From NCBI GenBank assembly GCA_030248225.1, contig JASANE010030161.1, positions 1 through 64,000 on the forward strand: 64,000 nucleotides of DNA, in the 5' to 3' direction. Source of the DNA: Trileptium ribeirensis (lineage: Eukaryota > Nematoda > Enoplea > Enoplida > Thoracostomopsidae). Positions 50,316 through 63,100 of this stretch are shown piece by piece. Each line of letters begins with the position of its first letter. Position 1 is the stretch's first letter. The translations under genes were made by a program, and so were the position numbers. Under the pieces are notes generated by a model. It made no database searches. It saw only the letters and a program-made list of their open reading frames with translations, and was not told the origin of the DNA.

Positions 50316-53300
50316 TGGTTTTGTATACATTTGAACTGCATTAACGAGCTGAGTTAAATTACATCAAAATTGGCTCAATCCTATTATGGGTTAAAGAGAT
50401 ATGCCCTTTAGCCTTAGATTAAGCCGTTTGCCATAAATCCAACAGATTTTATTATCTCTAGCTGGTAAATGCAATTCGTATGGTATCTAACGTTTACTTA
50501 ATAAAATTTTTGGCGCTAAATAAAATGACTATAAATATCTAAGAATTATTTTGTCATAAATATGGTTGTATTGCACTTTTTGACCGTATCGATTTTCAAA
50601 ACTTCACCAGTGTGCGTGACAACATCTAATGTATTTCTTTCATATTGGTTCATTTTTTGGCTGGAGCCGTATAAGCTAAAAAAGCCATTGTTCTTATAAC
50701 ATATGTTATAAAACTTGTAGTAAAACACTTATGCGAGTTGGAATGCTATGTTTATATGCCATAATCATTATATCCGTTTCCTACATGATTTGGAGTTACG
50801 CCATTCAGATTTACATCACTAATTTCCGGGTTGTATGGATAAATCTTTCGCATACAAGCCACTGAGCTATCTAGGGATGTATATCGTTCGGTTCCTTTAG
50901 GAATAACAACACAAACAAAAAACATCTAAACGCAACACATGATGCCACACGTCCTGTTAATGCAACAGTTAACTAAGTGGGCTGTACCCATTTGTGGAAC
51001 ATGAGCGCTAAAAGGTTAAAGCAATTTAATGTAAGTAAAATAAAATTAATGCTACCAACCGAACGGTCTGATGATAATTTGGTTCCGGAGGCCAATTTTT
51101 AGATTGTTATTTGTTGAAAAATTAAACCTCATCGCATAGATAAAATTTTGTCCTAGTGTAAACGTTATGCAGTCTACAATGTAGCTATACACAGATATCA
51201 ATCGGACGCAGTTACCAATAAACACAATTTTCCAGTTGTTACGAACTATCTTAATTTTAATGAAACGTGACAATTTTTCAGTCATAGTTTTTAATTTAAT
51301 ATTTTGCAAAGGAACTCAGCCTAGTGTGTTTTACCAACATACAACCAAACTGGATTTTACTGTTTACGACGCGTATATGTTTTGAAAGAATTGGGTGTCC
51401 TTAGGCAAAAACCGGTCACGATGGATATCGTTATGTTTATACCTTATACGCAATTAGAAATTTGTGTTACAGTTGAAATTTTATTTCGTTCTATTTACGA
51501 CCTAGATGCTTGATAGGAAGAAAAAAATGGAATTTTAGTTTCTTTTTTCAATAAACAACAACATCATTGTTCCTGCCGTGATGGGACAGTTAAGAATTAC
51601 AGACAAATAGCTACCACAAGGCGATCACGTCAAATACCGCTATAGCGTAACATGTCAATTTTTCTTCCTTGAATGTATTCTTATAATGTTTTGCCTTCGA
51701 ACGCATGGCAAGGTTAAGCCTAATTATGAGCCGGTAAGTCTAAGCGTAAGCCTAAATGGAGCCTGGGCCTGACAATTAAACTTTATATTTTTGTCTTATA
51801 ATACTCACGTGAAGCTCACCCCCGCTCGGCTTTACGGGAATAAACTCTACATGATCCTGAAGGTGCTCTGTTGAATTGGACATATGCGATTGATAATACA
51901 GTTTCTATGTATATTCCAATTTATTTTGAACGATGATATGTCTGGGAAATGATCTATTATTCAAGACTTTTTTCCTTCTAATTTGCGCTATTTTTCACTA
52001 ACTTCCCATATTAAGTCGGGCGTATAAAAGGCACCATTCCATTGCCCATAATTCCTTTATTAATATATGCATCTGAACATACGATATATGCACATGTTTC
52101 TGATATGCATTGCATAGCTGTCATAACCTACGCATTTATAATTTCACAAATTTGGAAACAAGTAAGTGAATAAGGGGGAGGATGTAGGCTCCCACTGCCA
52201 TATGGTAATGCATGAGTAAACTTACGGCGCGCCTCCTACCAATTTGATTTGCCATTAGCGATTGACGATTGCTTTTCGGCGTACCAGCCACCTGTCAACA
52301 TCAAATAAAACATAAAATTGGAGTTTTGGGCAACGAGTCCAAAACGTTAGGTAACAGTAAATTCGCCGATTAACAGTTACTTCAAAAACATTAGGTAACA
52401 AACATCTATGATCGTTTGGCATTCGAACTGGAAAATCTTCCCCCAATTTGATTATCGAGCGGAAATTTCCCCATTTAATAATTTAAAACCTGCACATCAT
52501 ATTTTAAGTTCGCGAACTACACGTATTATCAATAATAAACCGAAAACGTGTTAGCGCAACGAAAAAATGCGGAATGCTAGTTGCCCCATTGTGCGTTCTG
52601 AAACGAATTTGTGGCCAAATAGCAAAATAGGAGGCATTGTGTTAGCGAATAATAATCACACCGTTTTACAATCAGTCGCTCCGCGCCCCTAAATGGGATT
52701 TTTTGAATTTGGCTATTGTAATAAATCTCCAGCTCGTGGACTGTGTTTTGCACATAGTGTCAAAAGGGGATGGTAGGGGGCGGCAGCTTAAGTTTACTTA
52801 GACATAATACCTATATTATAGAAAAACTAATAGTCCTCGCCCCATCCCATACCAAAAGCGCAAGTTAAAAAATTTTACTGCGCGGCGCCTACCCAAAATG
52901 ATATCACCAATATCGCACTACAAATAACTCAATGTTTACACATCACAAAAACATTAAACAAAACTTCAGACAATTCGATAATAGATGCATAGAAACATGT
53001 CCCAAGCAGGCCAAACAATGATTCCTTATAATATCATGCTTTTGAAGTAAAGTATACTTGGCAATACTTCTAGAGCAGTTGTCAGATTCCTGTTCTCCAC
53101 TACCTGGTTTGGCCAAATTCTGGTTGATGGCGTTCAATTTATTGAATATACTAACATGATGAATATATGTTTTTGGTTTTCATAAAAATCAATGATTTTC
53201 ATATGCTCTACCCAGCTGAATCTGGTGAATTAGCTATATTCACATAAAGTCTTGGGGCCTTCCTGTTAAAATTATTATCATTTTATCTTGAAATATGTAT

Positions 53301-54395
53301 AAGTATATGTAGTGTCTATACAGTCGGGTTCGGCGGTGTATGCACAGCTTAAAGTTACATGCCTTCCAATACATTGATTGATCAAAAGCACCGTTTAGCG
53401 TTGGATAAATATTAAGCACAACTGATACTAAAATTGAGCTTTTTACCGGATAAAACCAAACATAAAGATACGTCCGGGTTGAGCGTCTAATCTGAATACC
53501 CCGCCGATGCTAACGCAACTAGATCCGACTGGGCCACAGCAATTATTTATATTGAGGGACTGTCGCCGTCAATCTGCACAATATAACAGATATAACGACC
53601 ACTTGGAGTGATACCAATATGCTTCCGGGAGCTGCAATCCTGTAATTTATAGTTATGCTTATTGGGCCCTATACACATGATTCGAAGAATTACAGCCATT
53701 TAAGAGAATACCATATACGGTATTATTATAGCGCCTAGCTATGTGATTTTTGTTTATTGTGCAACATGTTTACACAAAAAAGTAGTTGTTCAAGGTACGT
53801 TTAAATTGTATTTTCCACCTGGGGAGTCGATTATGTGAAGTATAATGAAGATTTTTAGCCTCTTTAATTGTAGCTATCATCGTAGTATATTGGAACATGG
53901 TTATATCTGTATCTTTATTAACATACGAAATGTGTTACCGTAACGAAAAATACGCAACGTTGACAAATCGTGATAAGATAACAAACATCATGTGTGGTGG
54001 TTTTTATTGATGCATTTGCAGAACACTTTAACATCGTGTCAAAATCCGCAAAATTGGCAAAGAGTTAGATGCTGAGTTGAAAATTTTGAAAGTCTATCCT
54101 TCAGAACGACCTCACACCCCCCACCACAGGCTGATACTGAGTGGTGAAGGCGTGCCCTGACTCTCCGAATCGACTCGTTAGCCCCTTAGGCTTTACACTT
54201 TGCTCACGTAGGCTCCTGGCAGCGGTTTCTGTAAATTTGTTCTCGGGTTAAAACATGTTGGCTGGACTATGGCTCAAATCCATTAAAACAAATATTTTAT
54301 GATACTTTATCAGTCATTTTGGCAATTTAAAGCTGCCTTTGTACTTATGCCTGATTCTTGTTGCATAACTTGTAATTTCATGATAATCTCGATTC
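50316..54395. repeat. Left arm of an imperfect inverted repeat of about 4.1 kb
   Basis: The start GGTTTTGTATACATTTGAACTGC (read outer to inner) is the reverse complement of 60103-60125. Colinear inverted similarity continues throughout: CCCTTTAGCCTTAGATTAAG (about 50404) pairs with about 60017; the MITE at 52209 pairs with that at 57662; CATAGTCCAGCC-type sequence near 54262 pairs with about 56200. The arms differ by substitutions and small indels, so this is not a duplicated read. Small ORFs recur in both arms only because the DNA is duplicated. Confidence 0.9.
52209..52804. mobile_element. MITE copy C (TWA-type TSD), in left arm
   Basis: Termini are TGCATGAGTAAACTTACGG and, reverse-complemented, TGTCTAAGTAAACTTAAGC. 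The target duplication is TAA (52206-52208 and 52805-52807). GTTCGCGAAC lies near 52508, and several GTGTTAGCG variants occur inside. Its position mirrors copy D in the other arm, so the insertion predates the inverted duplication. Confidence 0.88.
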
Positions 54396-55432
54396 CTATT
54401 TAGCATCTATTAAATATATCTAAGCCTATATAAATATCGAAGCTTAGGCTTATAATATCATATAATAATATATAAATAACACATATAATATAATAAAATA
54501 ATTATGTATTATAGTGATATTGTTCGATTATATGTTTACAAATTGATACAACCTTGTGTCCATTTATTTTGCAATATTTTCTTTCAGTCTTTGCAAACTG
54601 CGCAGTAACATCGACCATTGTTGCATTGGGGTCGGAAGAGTGTGCCACGTCCAAATATTCGCAGTACATAATTACGACATGCCTCTCTGCAGTCTGACTG
54701 AGCCTCGGATTGCAATTTTCCAGAGCTGCATATTGTAGCGTTGTCCACATATTCGTAAATAAAATCGCTACAGGCTAAAAGTTTTAAAATATATTATGTA
54801 AGAACAACTTTTAAATACTTGTTGTAAAATGAAAAACAAGAGAGCAATTTGAGATGTTTTCCCGATACGATCGGTATCAAGAAACGTCGCACACTGGCAA
54901 TAGATTTATGCTTTAATTTACCCTGCATGTGCTTCGCAATACCTACCTACACAGCAAGGAATTATGATTTTGCCAAAACGCACAGTAAAATAAGCAAATT
55001 ATTTTAAGCGATTTTTTCGATAGCTACAATTAAAAAATATGTCCTACCACCGGATTAACAGTCTCTGACATACATGCCCGAGGTCCGAGGTCGTGGGCGA
55101 ATAGCAGATGCTTCAGGGATGGGAGGGATCACCCGATCCGCGGAAAGGAAGGTCGTCTGAGAGGATAAATTATTGAAATAATTTGGGACTGTAAATCCCC
55201 CGATTATTGCCAATTTCCCTAGATTTATGTCAATTTTTAACCAATTTTAGCCAATTTTACACCGATTTCTGCCCGCCTATATATTTTTGCTTATCTATCC
55301 GCTTTTTGCCACATTTTGCCAAAAATTTCTGTTCGCTGCGGACGATGCGAACTAGGAACGGAACCTGAGGGATCGGGCTACCTGCCGGGGGGGGGGGCGG
55401 TGCACAGTTAGTAGTAAGTAGGGTTGCACAGC

Positions 55433-55469
<37 letters not shown>

Positions 55470-56064
55470 TATATTATATACTATTGTTTTGTAAGATTAT
55501 CAAAACAGAATATCACTTAAAAATTTTAGAAATAATAGAAATTACATCACTTAACACTGCACCTGAATAATGTGACCCCGTCAATAAACTGGAGTCAAAG
55601 ATGCTGGCACGCCATTCATAATTTGGAAAGGGTACATCCCCTATGAATATGTACGTCGTTGATGATATCGTATACACATACTGTAAACTGTATATAATTA
55701 TACCTCAGCAAAATCTTATATTGATTCCTTCTTTGGTGTTCAAATTCGGGACTTTGTGTTTTGCTTTCATTTCAGTGGTGCATATCCGAGACATATGGAT
55801 CGCCAATCTGATATGAAAAGCAGCAATGCCCTCTACAATGTATCTATTTGTGGTCACCAAAAATTTTGGGCACAGAATGACAGAAGTTTTAAACAATGTC
55901 AATTTATACAATTTGAACGTGTAACATATTACTTCTTGCAGGCTTTTCACTTCTGGCTATTGTTGTCATAGTCGTACTTGTTGTGGTTGTATAAGAATAT
56001 CGCCCTATACATCCTGGCACCATAATGATAGCTAATAATAAAGCCACAAACATGTCGAAATGAT
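54396..56064. other. Spacer between inverted-repeat arms
   Basis: The spacer holds a (TA)n tract at about 55437-55465, a G10 run near 55390, a GC-rich stretch at 55070-55430, and GC-richer islands at 54590-54740 and 55776-55994 that could be exons. Nothing is recognised by homology. Confidence 0.6.
55776..55994 (+). CDS. Candidate 3' exons of an unknown secreted/GPI or membrane protein
   Basis: A good acceptor (TTTCATTTCAG) opens GAYPRHMDRQSDMKSSNALY then NVSIC, ending at a weak donor (G|GTCACC, 55852). A second acceptor (TACTTCTTGCAG) at 55942 opens in compatible phase with FSLLAIVVIVVLVVVV and TAA (55992-55994). A hydrophobic C-terminal end directly before the stop would suit a GPI signal or membrane anchor. 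Only splice phase and composition support it, and no upstream exons are identified. Another open island at 54595-54700 could belong to the same gene. Confidence 0.25.
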
Positions 56065-59000
56065 ATGTGCTGTCGATGAGATTATAAGTGGAAATTTACA
56101 AGTTCTGCAACAAGAATCAGCATAAGTACAAAGGCGGCTTTAAATACAAAATGACTAAATAAAATATAAATAAATATTTGTTTTAATGGATTTGAGCCAT
56201 AGTCCAGCCAGACATGTTTTAACCACAGAAACAAGAAATTACAAAAACCGCTGCCCAGGAGCCTACATGAGCGAAGTACGAAGTCCTAAGGGGCTAGCGG
56301 TGGATTCGAGAGTGCAGGCACGCCTTCAGCCAGCCTCAGTCTGTCAGCCTGTCGTTGGGGGGTATTAAGGTCGTTCTGAAGAGATAAACTTTCGAAATTT
56401 TTGGAGACTCAGCATTTTTCTTAACTCTTGCCAATTTTGGATTTTGACACGATGTTGAGGTGTGGGATGCGGTGATGAAGACCACACATGATGTTTGTTA
56501 TCTTATCACGATTATGACATTCCGTATTTTTTCGTTACGGTAACACATTTCGTATGTTAATAAAGATACAGATATAACCATGTTCCAATATACTCAGAAT
56601 GATAGCTACCCACAATTAAAGGCTAAAAATCTCATTATACTTCACATAATCGACTCCCCAGGTGGAAAATACAATTTAAACGTACCTTGAACAACTACTT
56701 TTTGTGTAAACATGTTGCACAATAAACAAAAAATCACATAGCTAGGCGCTATGATGATGCCGTATATGGTATTCTCTTAAATGGCTGTAATTCTAAATAC
56801 AGTGTATCTCGGGCCCAGTGAGCATAACTATAAAATTACAGGATTTGTTGCCAGCCCGGAAGCATAAATTATAAGCTACGGTGCGTTCGTTATATATATT
56901 ATATTGTGCAGTAAACAGCGACAGTCCCTAGAATATAAATAATTGCTGTGGCCCAGTCGATGTAGTTACATTTCACGTCGGCATATTTAGATTAGACGCT
57001 CAACCCGGACGTATATGTTTGGTTTTATTCGGTAAAAAGCTCAATTTTAGTATCATTTGTTCTAATATTTATCCAACGCTAAACGGTGCTTTTGATCGAT
57101 CGATGTGCTGGAAGGCATGTAACTTTAAGCTGTGCATACACCGCCGAACCCAACTGTATAGACACTACATATACTTATACATATTCAAGATAAAATGATA
57201 ATAATTTTAACAGGAACACCAAGCTTATGTGAATATAGCTGATCACCAATTCAGCTCGTTAAGTTGTCTGAAAATCATTGATTTTTATGAAAACCAAAAA
57301 CGTGTGTTGATAATACAAGTATCTCAAATCAAGTATAAAACGCATGGACCAAAATTAGCAGAACCAGGATTGTTTAAACAGGAATCTCACAACTGCTATA
57401 CAGGTGTCCCAGCATGTTTTGCTTTAAGAGCATGATATTTTCTGGGATCATTATTTTTTCCTGCTTCGAACATGTTCAATGCGTAGATTTGCGATCTCTG
57501 AAGTTTTGTTTAATGTTTTTGTGATGTTTAAACGTTGTGGTGTTTGTCATGCAATCTTGGTGATATCATTTTAGCGAGATACAGCACGGTAAAATTTTTA
57601 ACTCGCGCTTCGTATGGGATGGGGGCACAAGACTATTTGTGGTTCTATAATATAGGTATTATGTCTAAGTAAACTTAAGCTGCGCCCCCTACCATCCCCT
57701 TTTGACACTATGTCCAAAACGCAGTTAGCGAACTAAAAATTTGTTACAATAGCCAAATTCAAAAAATCCCGTTCACGAACACAGAGCGACTGATTGCAAA
57801 ACGGTGTGATTTCTATTCGCTAACACAATGCACCTATTTGCTATTTGGCCACAAATTCGTTTCAGAACGCACAATGGGGCAACTAGCATTCCGCATTTTT
57901 TCGTTGCGCTAACACGTTTCGGTTTATTATTGATAATACGTGTAGTTCGCGAACTTAACATGTGATGTGCAGGTTTTAAATTATTAAATGGGGAAATTTC
58001 CGCTCGATAATAAAATAAAAATTTTCCAGTTCAAATGCCAAACGATCATAAATCTGTTACCTAATGTTTTTGAAGTAACTGTTAATAGGGCAATTTTCTG
58101 TTACCTAACGTTTTGGACTCGTTGCCCAAAACTCCAATTTTATGTTCTCTGTTATGTTGACGGGTGGCTGGTACGCCGAAAAAGCGATCGTCAATCGCTA
58201 ATGACAAATGGGGATGGTAGGAGGCGCACCGTAAGTTTACTCATGCATTACCATATGGCAGTGGGAGCCTACGTCCTCCCCCTTGCTGCGCTTCTTGTTC
58301 CAAATTTGTGAAATTATAAATGCATAGGTTATGACAGCTATGCAATGCATATCAGAAACATGTGCATATATCGTATATTCAATGCATGTGTAATGAATTA
58401 TAGAAAATTCAATCAAACATCTTATACACCGACTTCCTGTGGGAAGTTAGTGAAAAATAGCGCAAAATTGAAGGAAAAAAGTCGCGAATAATAGATCATT
58501 TCCCAGACATATAGTGGTCAAAATAAATTGGAATATACATAGAAACTGTATTATCAATCGCATATGTGGAATTAGACAGAGCACCTTCAGGATCATGTCA
58601 AGTTTTCTCCCCCAAAAACAGGGCGGGGATGACTTAACATGAGTATTATAAGACAAAAATATAAAGTTTAATTGTGAGCCCAGGCTTAATTTAGGCTTAC
58701 GCTTAGACTTAGGCTCATAATTAGGCTTAGCCTTAGTCGTAGGAAGGCAAAACATTATACAATTAGACGAGGAAGAAAACTTGACATGTTACGCTAGCGG
58801 TATTTGACGTGATCGCCTTGTGGTAGCTATTTGTCTGTAATACTTAACTGTCCCCATCACGGCGGGAACAATGATATTATTGTTATAAAACTGAATTGCC
58901 ATTTTTATCCTACTATAGAGCATCTAGGTCGTAAATAGAACGAATTAAATTTTAACTGTAACACAAATTTCTAATTGCGTATAAGGTATAAACATAACGA

Positions 59001-60125
59001 TATCCATAGTAACGGTTTTTACCTAAAGACACCCAATTACTTCAAAACATATACACGTAGTAAACGGTAAATTAGGGTTTGGTTGTATGTTTGCAAACGC
59101 TACGCTGGGTGTTCCTTTGCAAAATATTAAATTAAAAACTATGACTGAAAATACTTAACCGTTTCCATTAAAAAATTTAAATACGTTCGTAACAACTGGA
59201 AAATTATCTATTGGGTAACTGCATCCGATAGATATATACTTGTATAACTACATATAACTGGTGTAACATTTTACGCTGAGCAAAGTTTATATTGTATGTT
59301 AAGATGGTTTAATTTTTCAACGAATAACAATCTAAAAATTGGCCTCCGGAACCAGATACTGCAGTCAGACCGTTCGGTTGGTAGCATTAATTTTATTTTA
59401 CTTACATTAAATTGCTTTAACCTTTTAGCGCTCATGTTCCACAAATGGGTACAGCCCACACTAGTTAACTGTTGCGTTAACAGGACATCTGGCATAATAT
59501 CTGTACGTTCGATGTTTTTTGTTTGTGTTGTTATTCCTAAAGGAACCGAACAATATAGTTCCTAGATAGCTCAGTGGCTTGTATGCGAAAGATTTATCCA
59601 TACAACCCGGAATTCGTGATGTAAATCTGAATGGCGTAACTCCAAATCATGTAGGAAACGGATATAATGATTATGGCATATAAACATAGCATTCCAACTC
59701 GCATAAGTGTTTTACTACAAGTTTTATAACATATGTTATAAGAACAATGGCTTTTTTAGCTTATACGGCTCCAGCCGGAAAATGAACCAATATGAAAGAA
59801 ATACAGTTAATGTTGCTGCACGCGCACTGGTGAAGTTTTGGAAAGTCGATACGGTCAAAAATGTCCAATACAACCATATTTATGACAAAATAATTCTTAG
59901 ATATTTATAGTCATTCTTAGCGCCAAAAATTTTCTAGTAAACGTTAGATACCATACGAATTGCATTTACCAGCTGAGGAGATTGGTGTCAAAATCTGTTG
60001 GATTTATGGGTTAACGGCTTAATCTAAGGCTAAAGGGCATATCTCTTTAACCCATAATAGGATTGAGCCAATTTTGATGTAATTTAACTCAGCTCGTTAA
60101 TGCAGTTCAAATGTATACAAAACCA
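56065..60125. repeat. Right arm of the inverted repeat
   Basis: This is the reverse-complement partner of 50316-54395. It begins near GATGAGATTATAAGTGGAAATT (about 56073) and ends GTATACAAAACCA at 60125. Inner and outer flanks do not match, and no target duplication is visible at the outer edges. Confidence 0.9.
57662..58247. mobile_element. MITE copy D (TWA-type TSD), in right arm
   Basis: Termini are TGTCTAAGTAAACTTAAGC and, reverse-complemented, TGCATGAGTAAACTTACGG. The target duplication is TTA (57659-57661 and 58248-58250). It is the inverted counterpart of copy C, with the same internal phrases, and has small differences in length (586 versus 596 bp). Confidence 0.88.
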
Positions 60126-63100
60126 TGTGTTGGTATAACCGAATGTACCCAACAAAATTTGCTTAGATGCACTAAAGTTTTAATTTATCCGAGTTCCTTT
60201 CTATGTATGAACGATTATCGCAGCGATATTTTCCCCAGGTAAGGTCATATCTACTGTAGAAATTTGGGTTAAATCGGTTTACTCACAACCTAGCTACAAG
60301 CGACATTACCAAAAACGAGCCGAAATTAACCTGAAATATTTTTTGTTTGAGCCCTGCTCGTGAACACGTGGACAATACAACTTAAATATTGTAAACACTT
60401 GATATGTGATCATTTTGCTAATTTTTCTTAAAAGTTCGGACAAGTCACTTTTTACGCTTTAACTTGTCAGTTATGTCAGCGATATGCAAAAACAGTCAGT
60501 AGGTGATGAGGCTACTGACGTTGACTAATAGTTAATCTTGAGCATATATAGAATTATATACCTTTTATTCATTTAAACGAAAGCCATGCTTCATTTAGGT
60601 GTGTATTCGTTTCAGTAAAATTTGATCTCCTCCAATAATTAATTAAATTAAATCAATTAGTTGCTTCCAGTTCATTTATCTTTTCATTGATAACACCAAA
60701 TGTATAGCTGGATAAAGGCTCTAAAATATCTAGTCGAATTATTGTTATATTTGAAAGTAAGACTAGCTGGAGATAAAAAAAAATTTCCGCGATTTCTTGA
60801 CGAATATTTACAGCCAACGTTGTGTGTGGGTAGATTTTTCACTTATTCGTGGGACTGCAATCTGTTCATAATCGAACGCATAAAGCTATCAAAAGATAGA
60901 ACTGTTTGTATAAATGTGATTTTTAGCATTTCAATGCTTGATTATCCATTATTTCAGTGTACAAGTAGCTAAGGGTACACTATGGAGCAAAAGGAATTAG
61001 CGACACAAAACAATATGAATATAATCAAGGTATTTGAAGCTTGATACATAAATCAGTTTCACGCTCTTCAGAATAAACGACTATCCTTGACTCTTGGCAA
61101 TACTATCGTGGCCTTTTCTGGCAATCGCATTCGCTGCCCAGGCCGCACAAAGAAGAACGTGATCCATTATTGTCACCCACTACTTACCGCCCAACTAGCC
61201 ACCATGAACCTGCACTTTTCGCTTAAAAAATTGTGCATTTGTCAGATTTTTTCCCATTGTCATTGCCACAACACCCATTCAGCTTCAGCTTCATGTCAGG
61301 GTTTAACGGAAACAATATTTGGCGGTATGGTTTACACCAGCCGGACCGAAGATGGATGTTTAATGATATGGCTAATGACGGTTTCTCGGCTATAAAAGCG
61401 CGAACTAATACTATGAGCATAACAGAGGAGAGGGGATGATGCACTTGCGCATCGGACTGGGACCCTAGCCGAGCGTCGCCGATCCCCCGTTGAGGTAGCT
61501 TGATTCCCCTGGAAGCAGCAGATATTGTATCCATCTGGAACTTCGGACCACGCTCATGTATGACGAACATGTATTTACTTGGATTGGGGATACAACGATC
61601 GCGAGTGAATTTTTCTTTAGGGTCACGAAGGAGCTAATAAAAAAAGATATGACAACAGCAGCCTTCTGAAAAGTAGAGCTGAAAAGAGAGGTTCGAACTC
61701 AATGACTTACGCCTTTGGTTCTGCAGAAATACATTCTGCCGAATGAGGTATTCCCGTCTGAATATACAACAAAATAAAGTTATATTCAATATGCGACGGA
61801 TAACAATTCTTGACTTTAAGGTATCAAGGATCATAATTTAGGACGAACGTTCTTATGGTATGGCACCACCAACAGTGAATATTGAACATTTCTCAGGAGC
61901 AGAAACCTGTTACACCATTCTTCCTAAGGGCCGAGGTGAAATCAATCCGTGTCATCACTCCGAAAGAACCTTTGAAAAAATTTCCGATTCATTTCGAAAG
62001 GGTACCCTTCATTTCGAGTCCAGATTACGCATTTGTAGGAAAATCTTTAAGCTGCATTTCCGTTATGTTGTTCTGTTCGTTAACTCCACGTGCTCCAGGC
62101 AAAAGCAAAGCTTCACTTAACAAAACGAGTTAAGGCCTGTTTCGATTTATAATATAGCTCAAGAAGTTTTTCAACATTTGAAATTCGACTGCTTTGACTA
62201 AAGTGGGTCGGTTAACAACGTTTACTCCATGGCTAATGATGATGATTCCAAAGTATTCGACACGAAGAGTATTTTTAATTTGAATCAAATCAGAAAATAC
62301 ACAGCCCGACAGTCAATTTTTACGCACTTAGAGTTATTAAGTTGCGACATACTGAATGCGACAATATAAGAACTCATTTGCGGAAATGAAAAGGATATCT
62401 CTCACATTCGTGCTGGATTCGTTCCTAACTGGTTCAGGTCCCAATTTGGATCTTGTCCGGTGACCCAACCGCGGAAGACAACTTCGAAAACAGACCCATA
62501 ATATTGAAACCACTATCAGTTGACCTGCTCAAGCGACCGCTTCACGTAATCCACAAGGCCACATTAGCTCATTGCTACCAGAGATGACCACAAAAGAGGG
62601 AATGTCGTTATTTCGGCTATTAATGCAATTCAAAAAGACCGCCCGATTCGCTTGCTGCAATTGATGTAGCATAATCTCTAGATAAATTTGTCTGGCATTT
62701 GTTAACCATTGTGCATCAAGCACAATCCGCCGTGCCTCCATCCAGGTAGGACAATGTTGAGGGACACGACGCAAAGCATCCAATTTTAAAAGGTTTTCGT
62801 CATAGCCACGCTTGCCACTGTCACACAAGTTGACATACCAACGAGTTTCCAGAATAGACGTCGCCACCCGGTCCCCCATACGAACAGAATTAAAAACGGT
62901 AAATCATGACAACGGACACGAAGAACCCACAACAAATTAGGCGGCTCATCATGTGACTCCTGTGACATATAAATTTATTTAAAAGTCGAAATATTACGCA
63001 CTAATTTTGCTAAATACCTGAGTTACATTTTTGCAATTATGTTATTCGCAAATACAAAACATCATTAAACTCAAAAGAAAGAGGATAAGCATTCCTACAA

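Noticed and set aside
50546..50728. 60-codon ORF repeated at 59707-59910 with almost the same peptide
   Set aside because: Identity is explained by the inverted duplication; no independent evidence for coding.
59571..59640. TAGCTCAGTGG phrase resembling a tRNA A box, mirrored at 50800-50875
   Set aside because: No cloverleaf could be formed: the D stem does not close and the B-box region (CCCGGAATTCGTG) is poor. It exists twice only because of the inverted repeat.
61680..61720. GGTTCGAACTC phrase suggesting a tRNA or SINE
   Set aside because: Flanking sequence does not fold as tRNA, and no repeat partner was seen.
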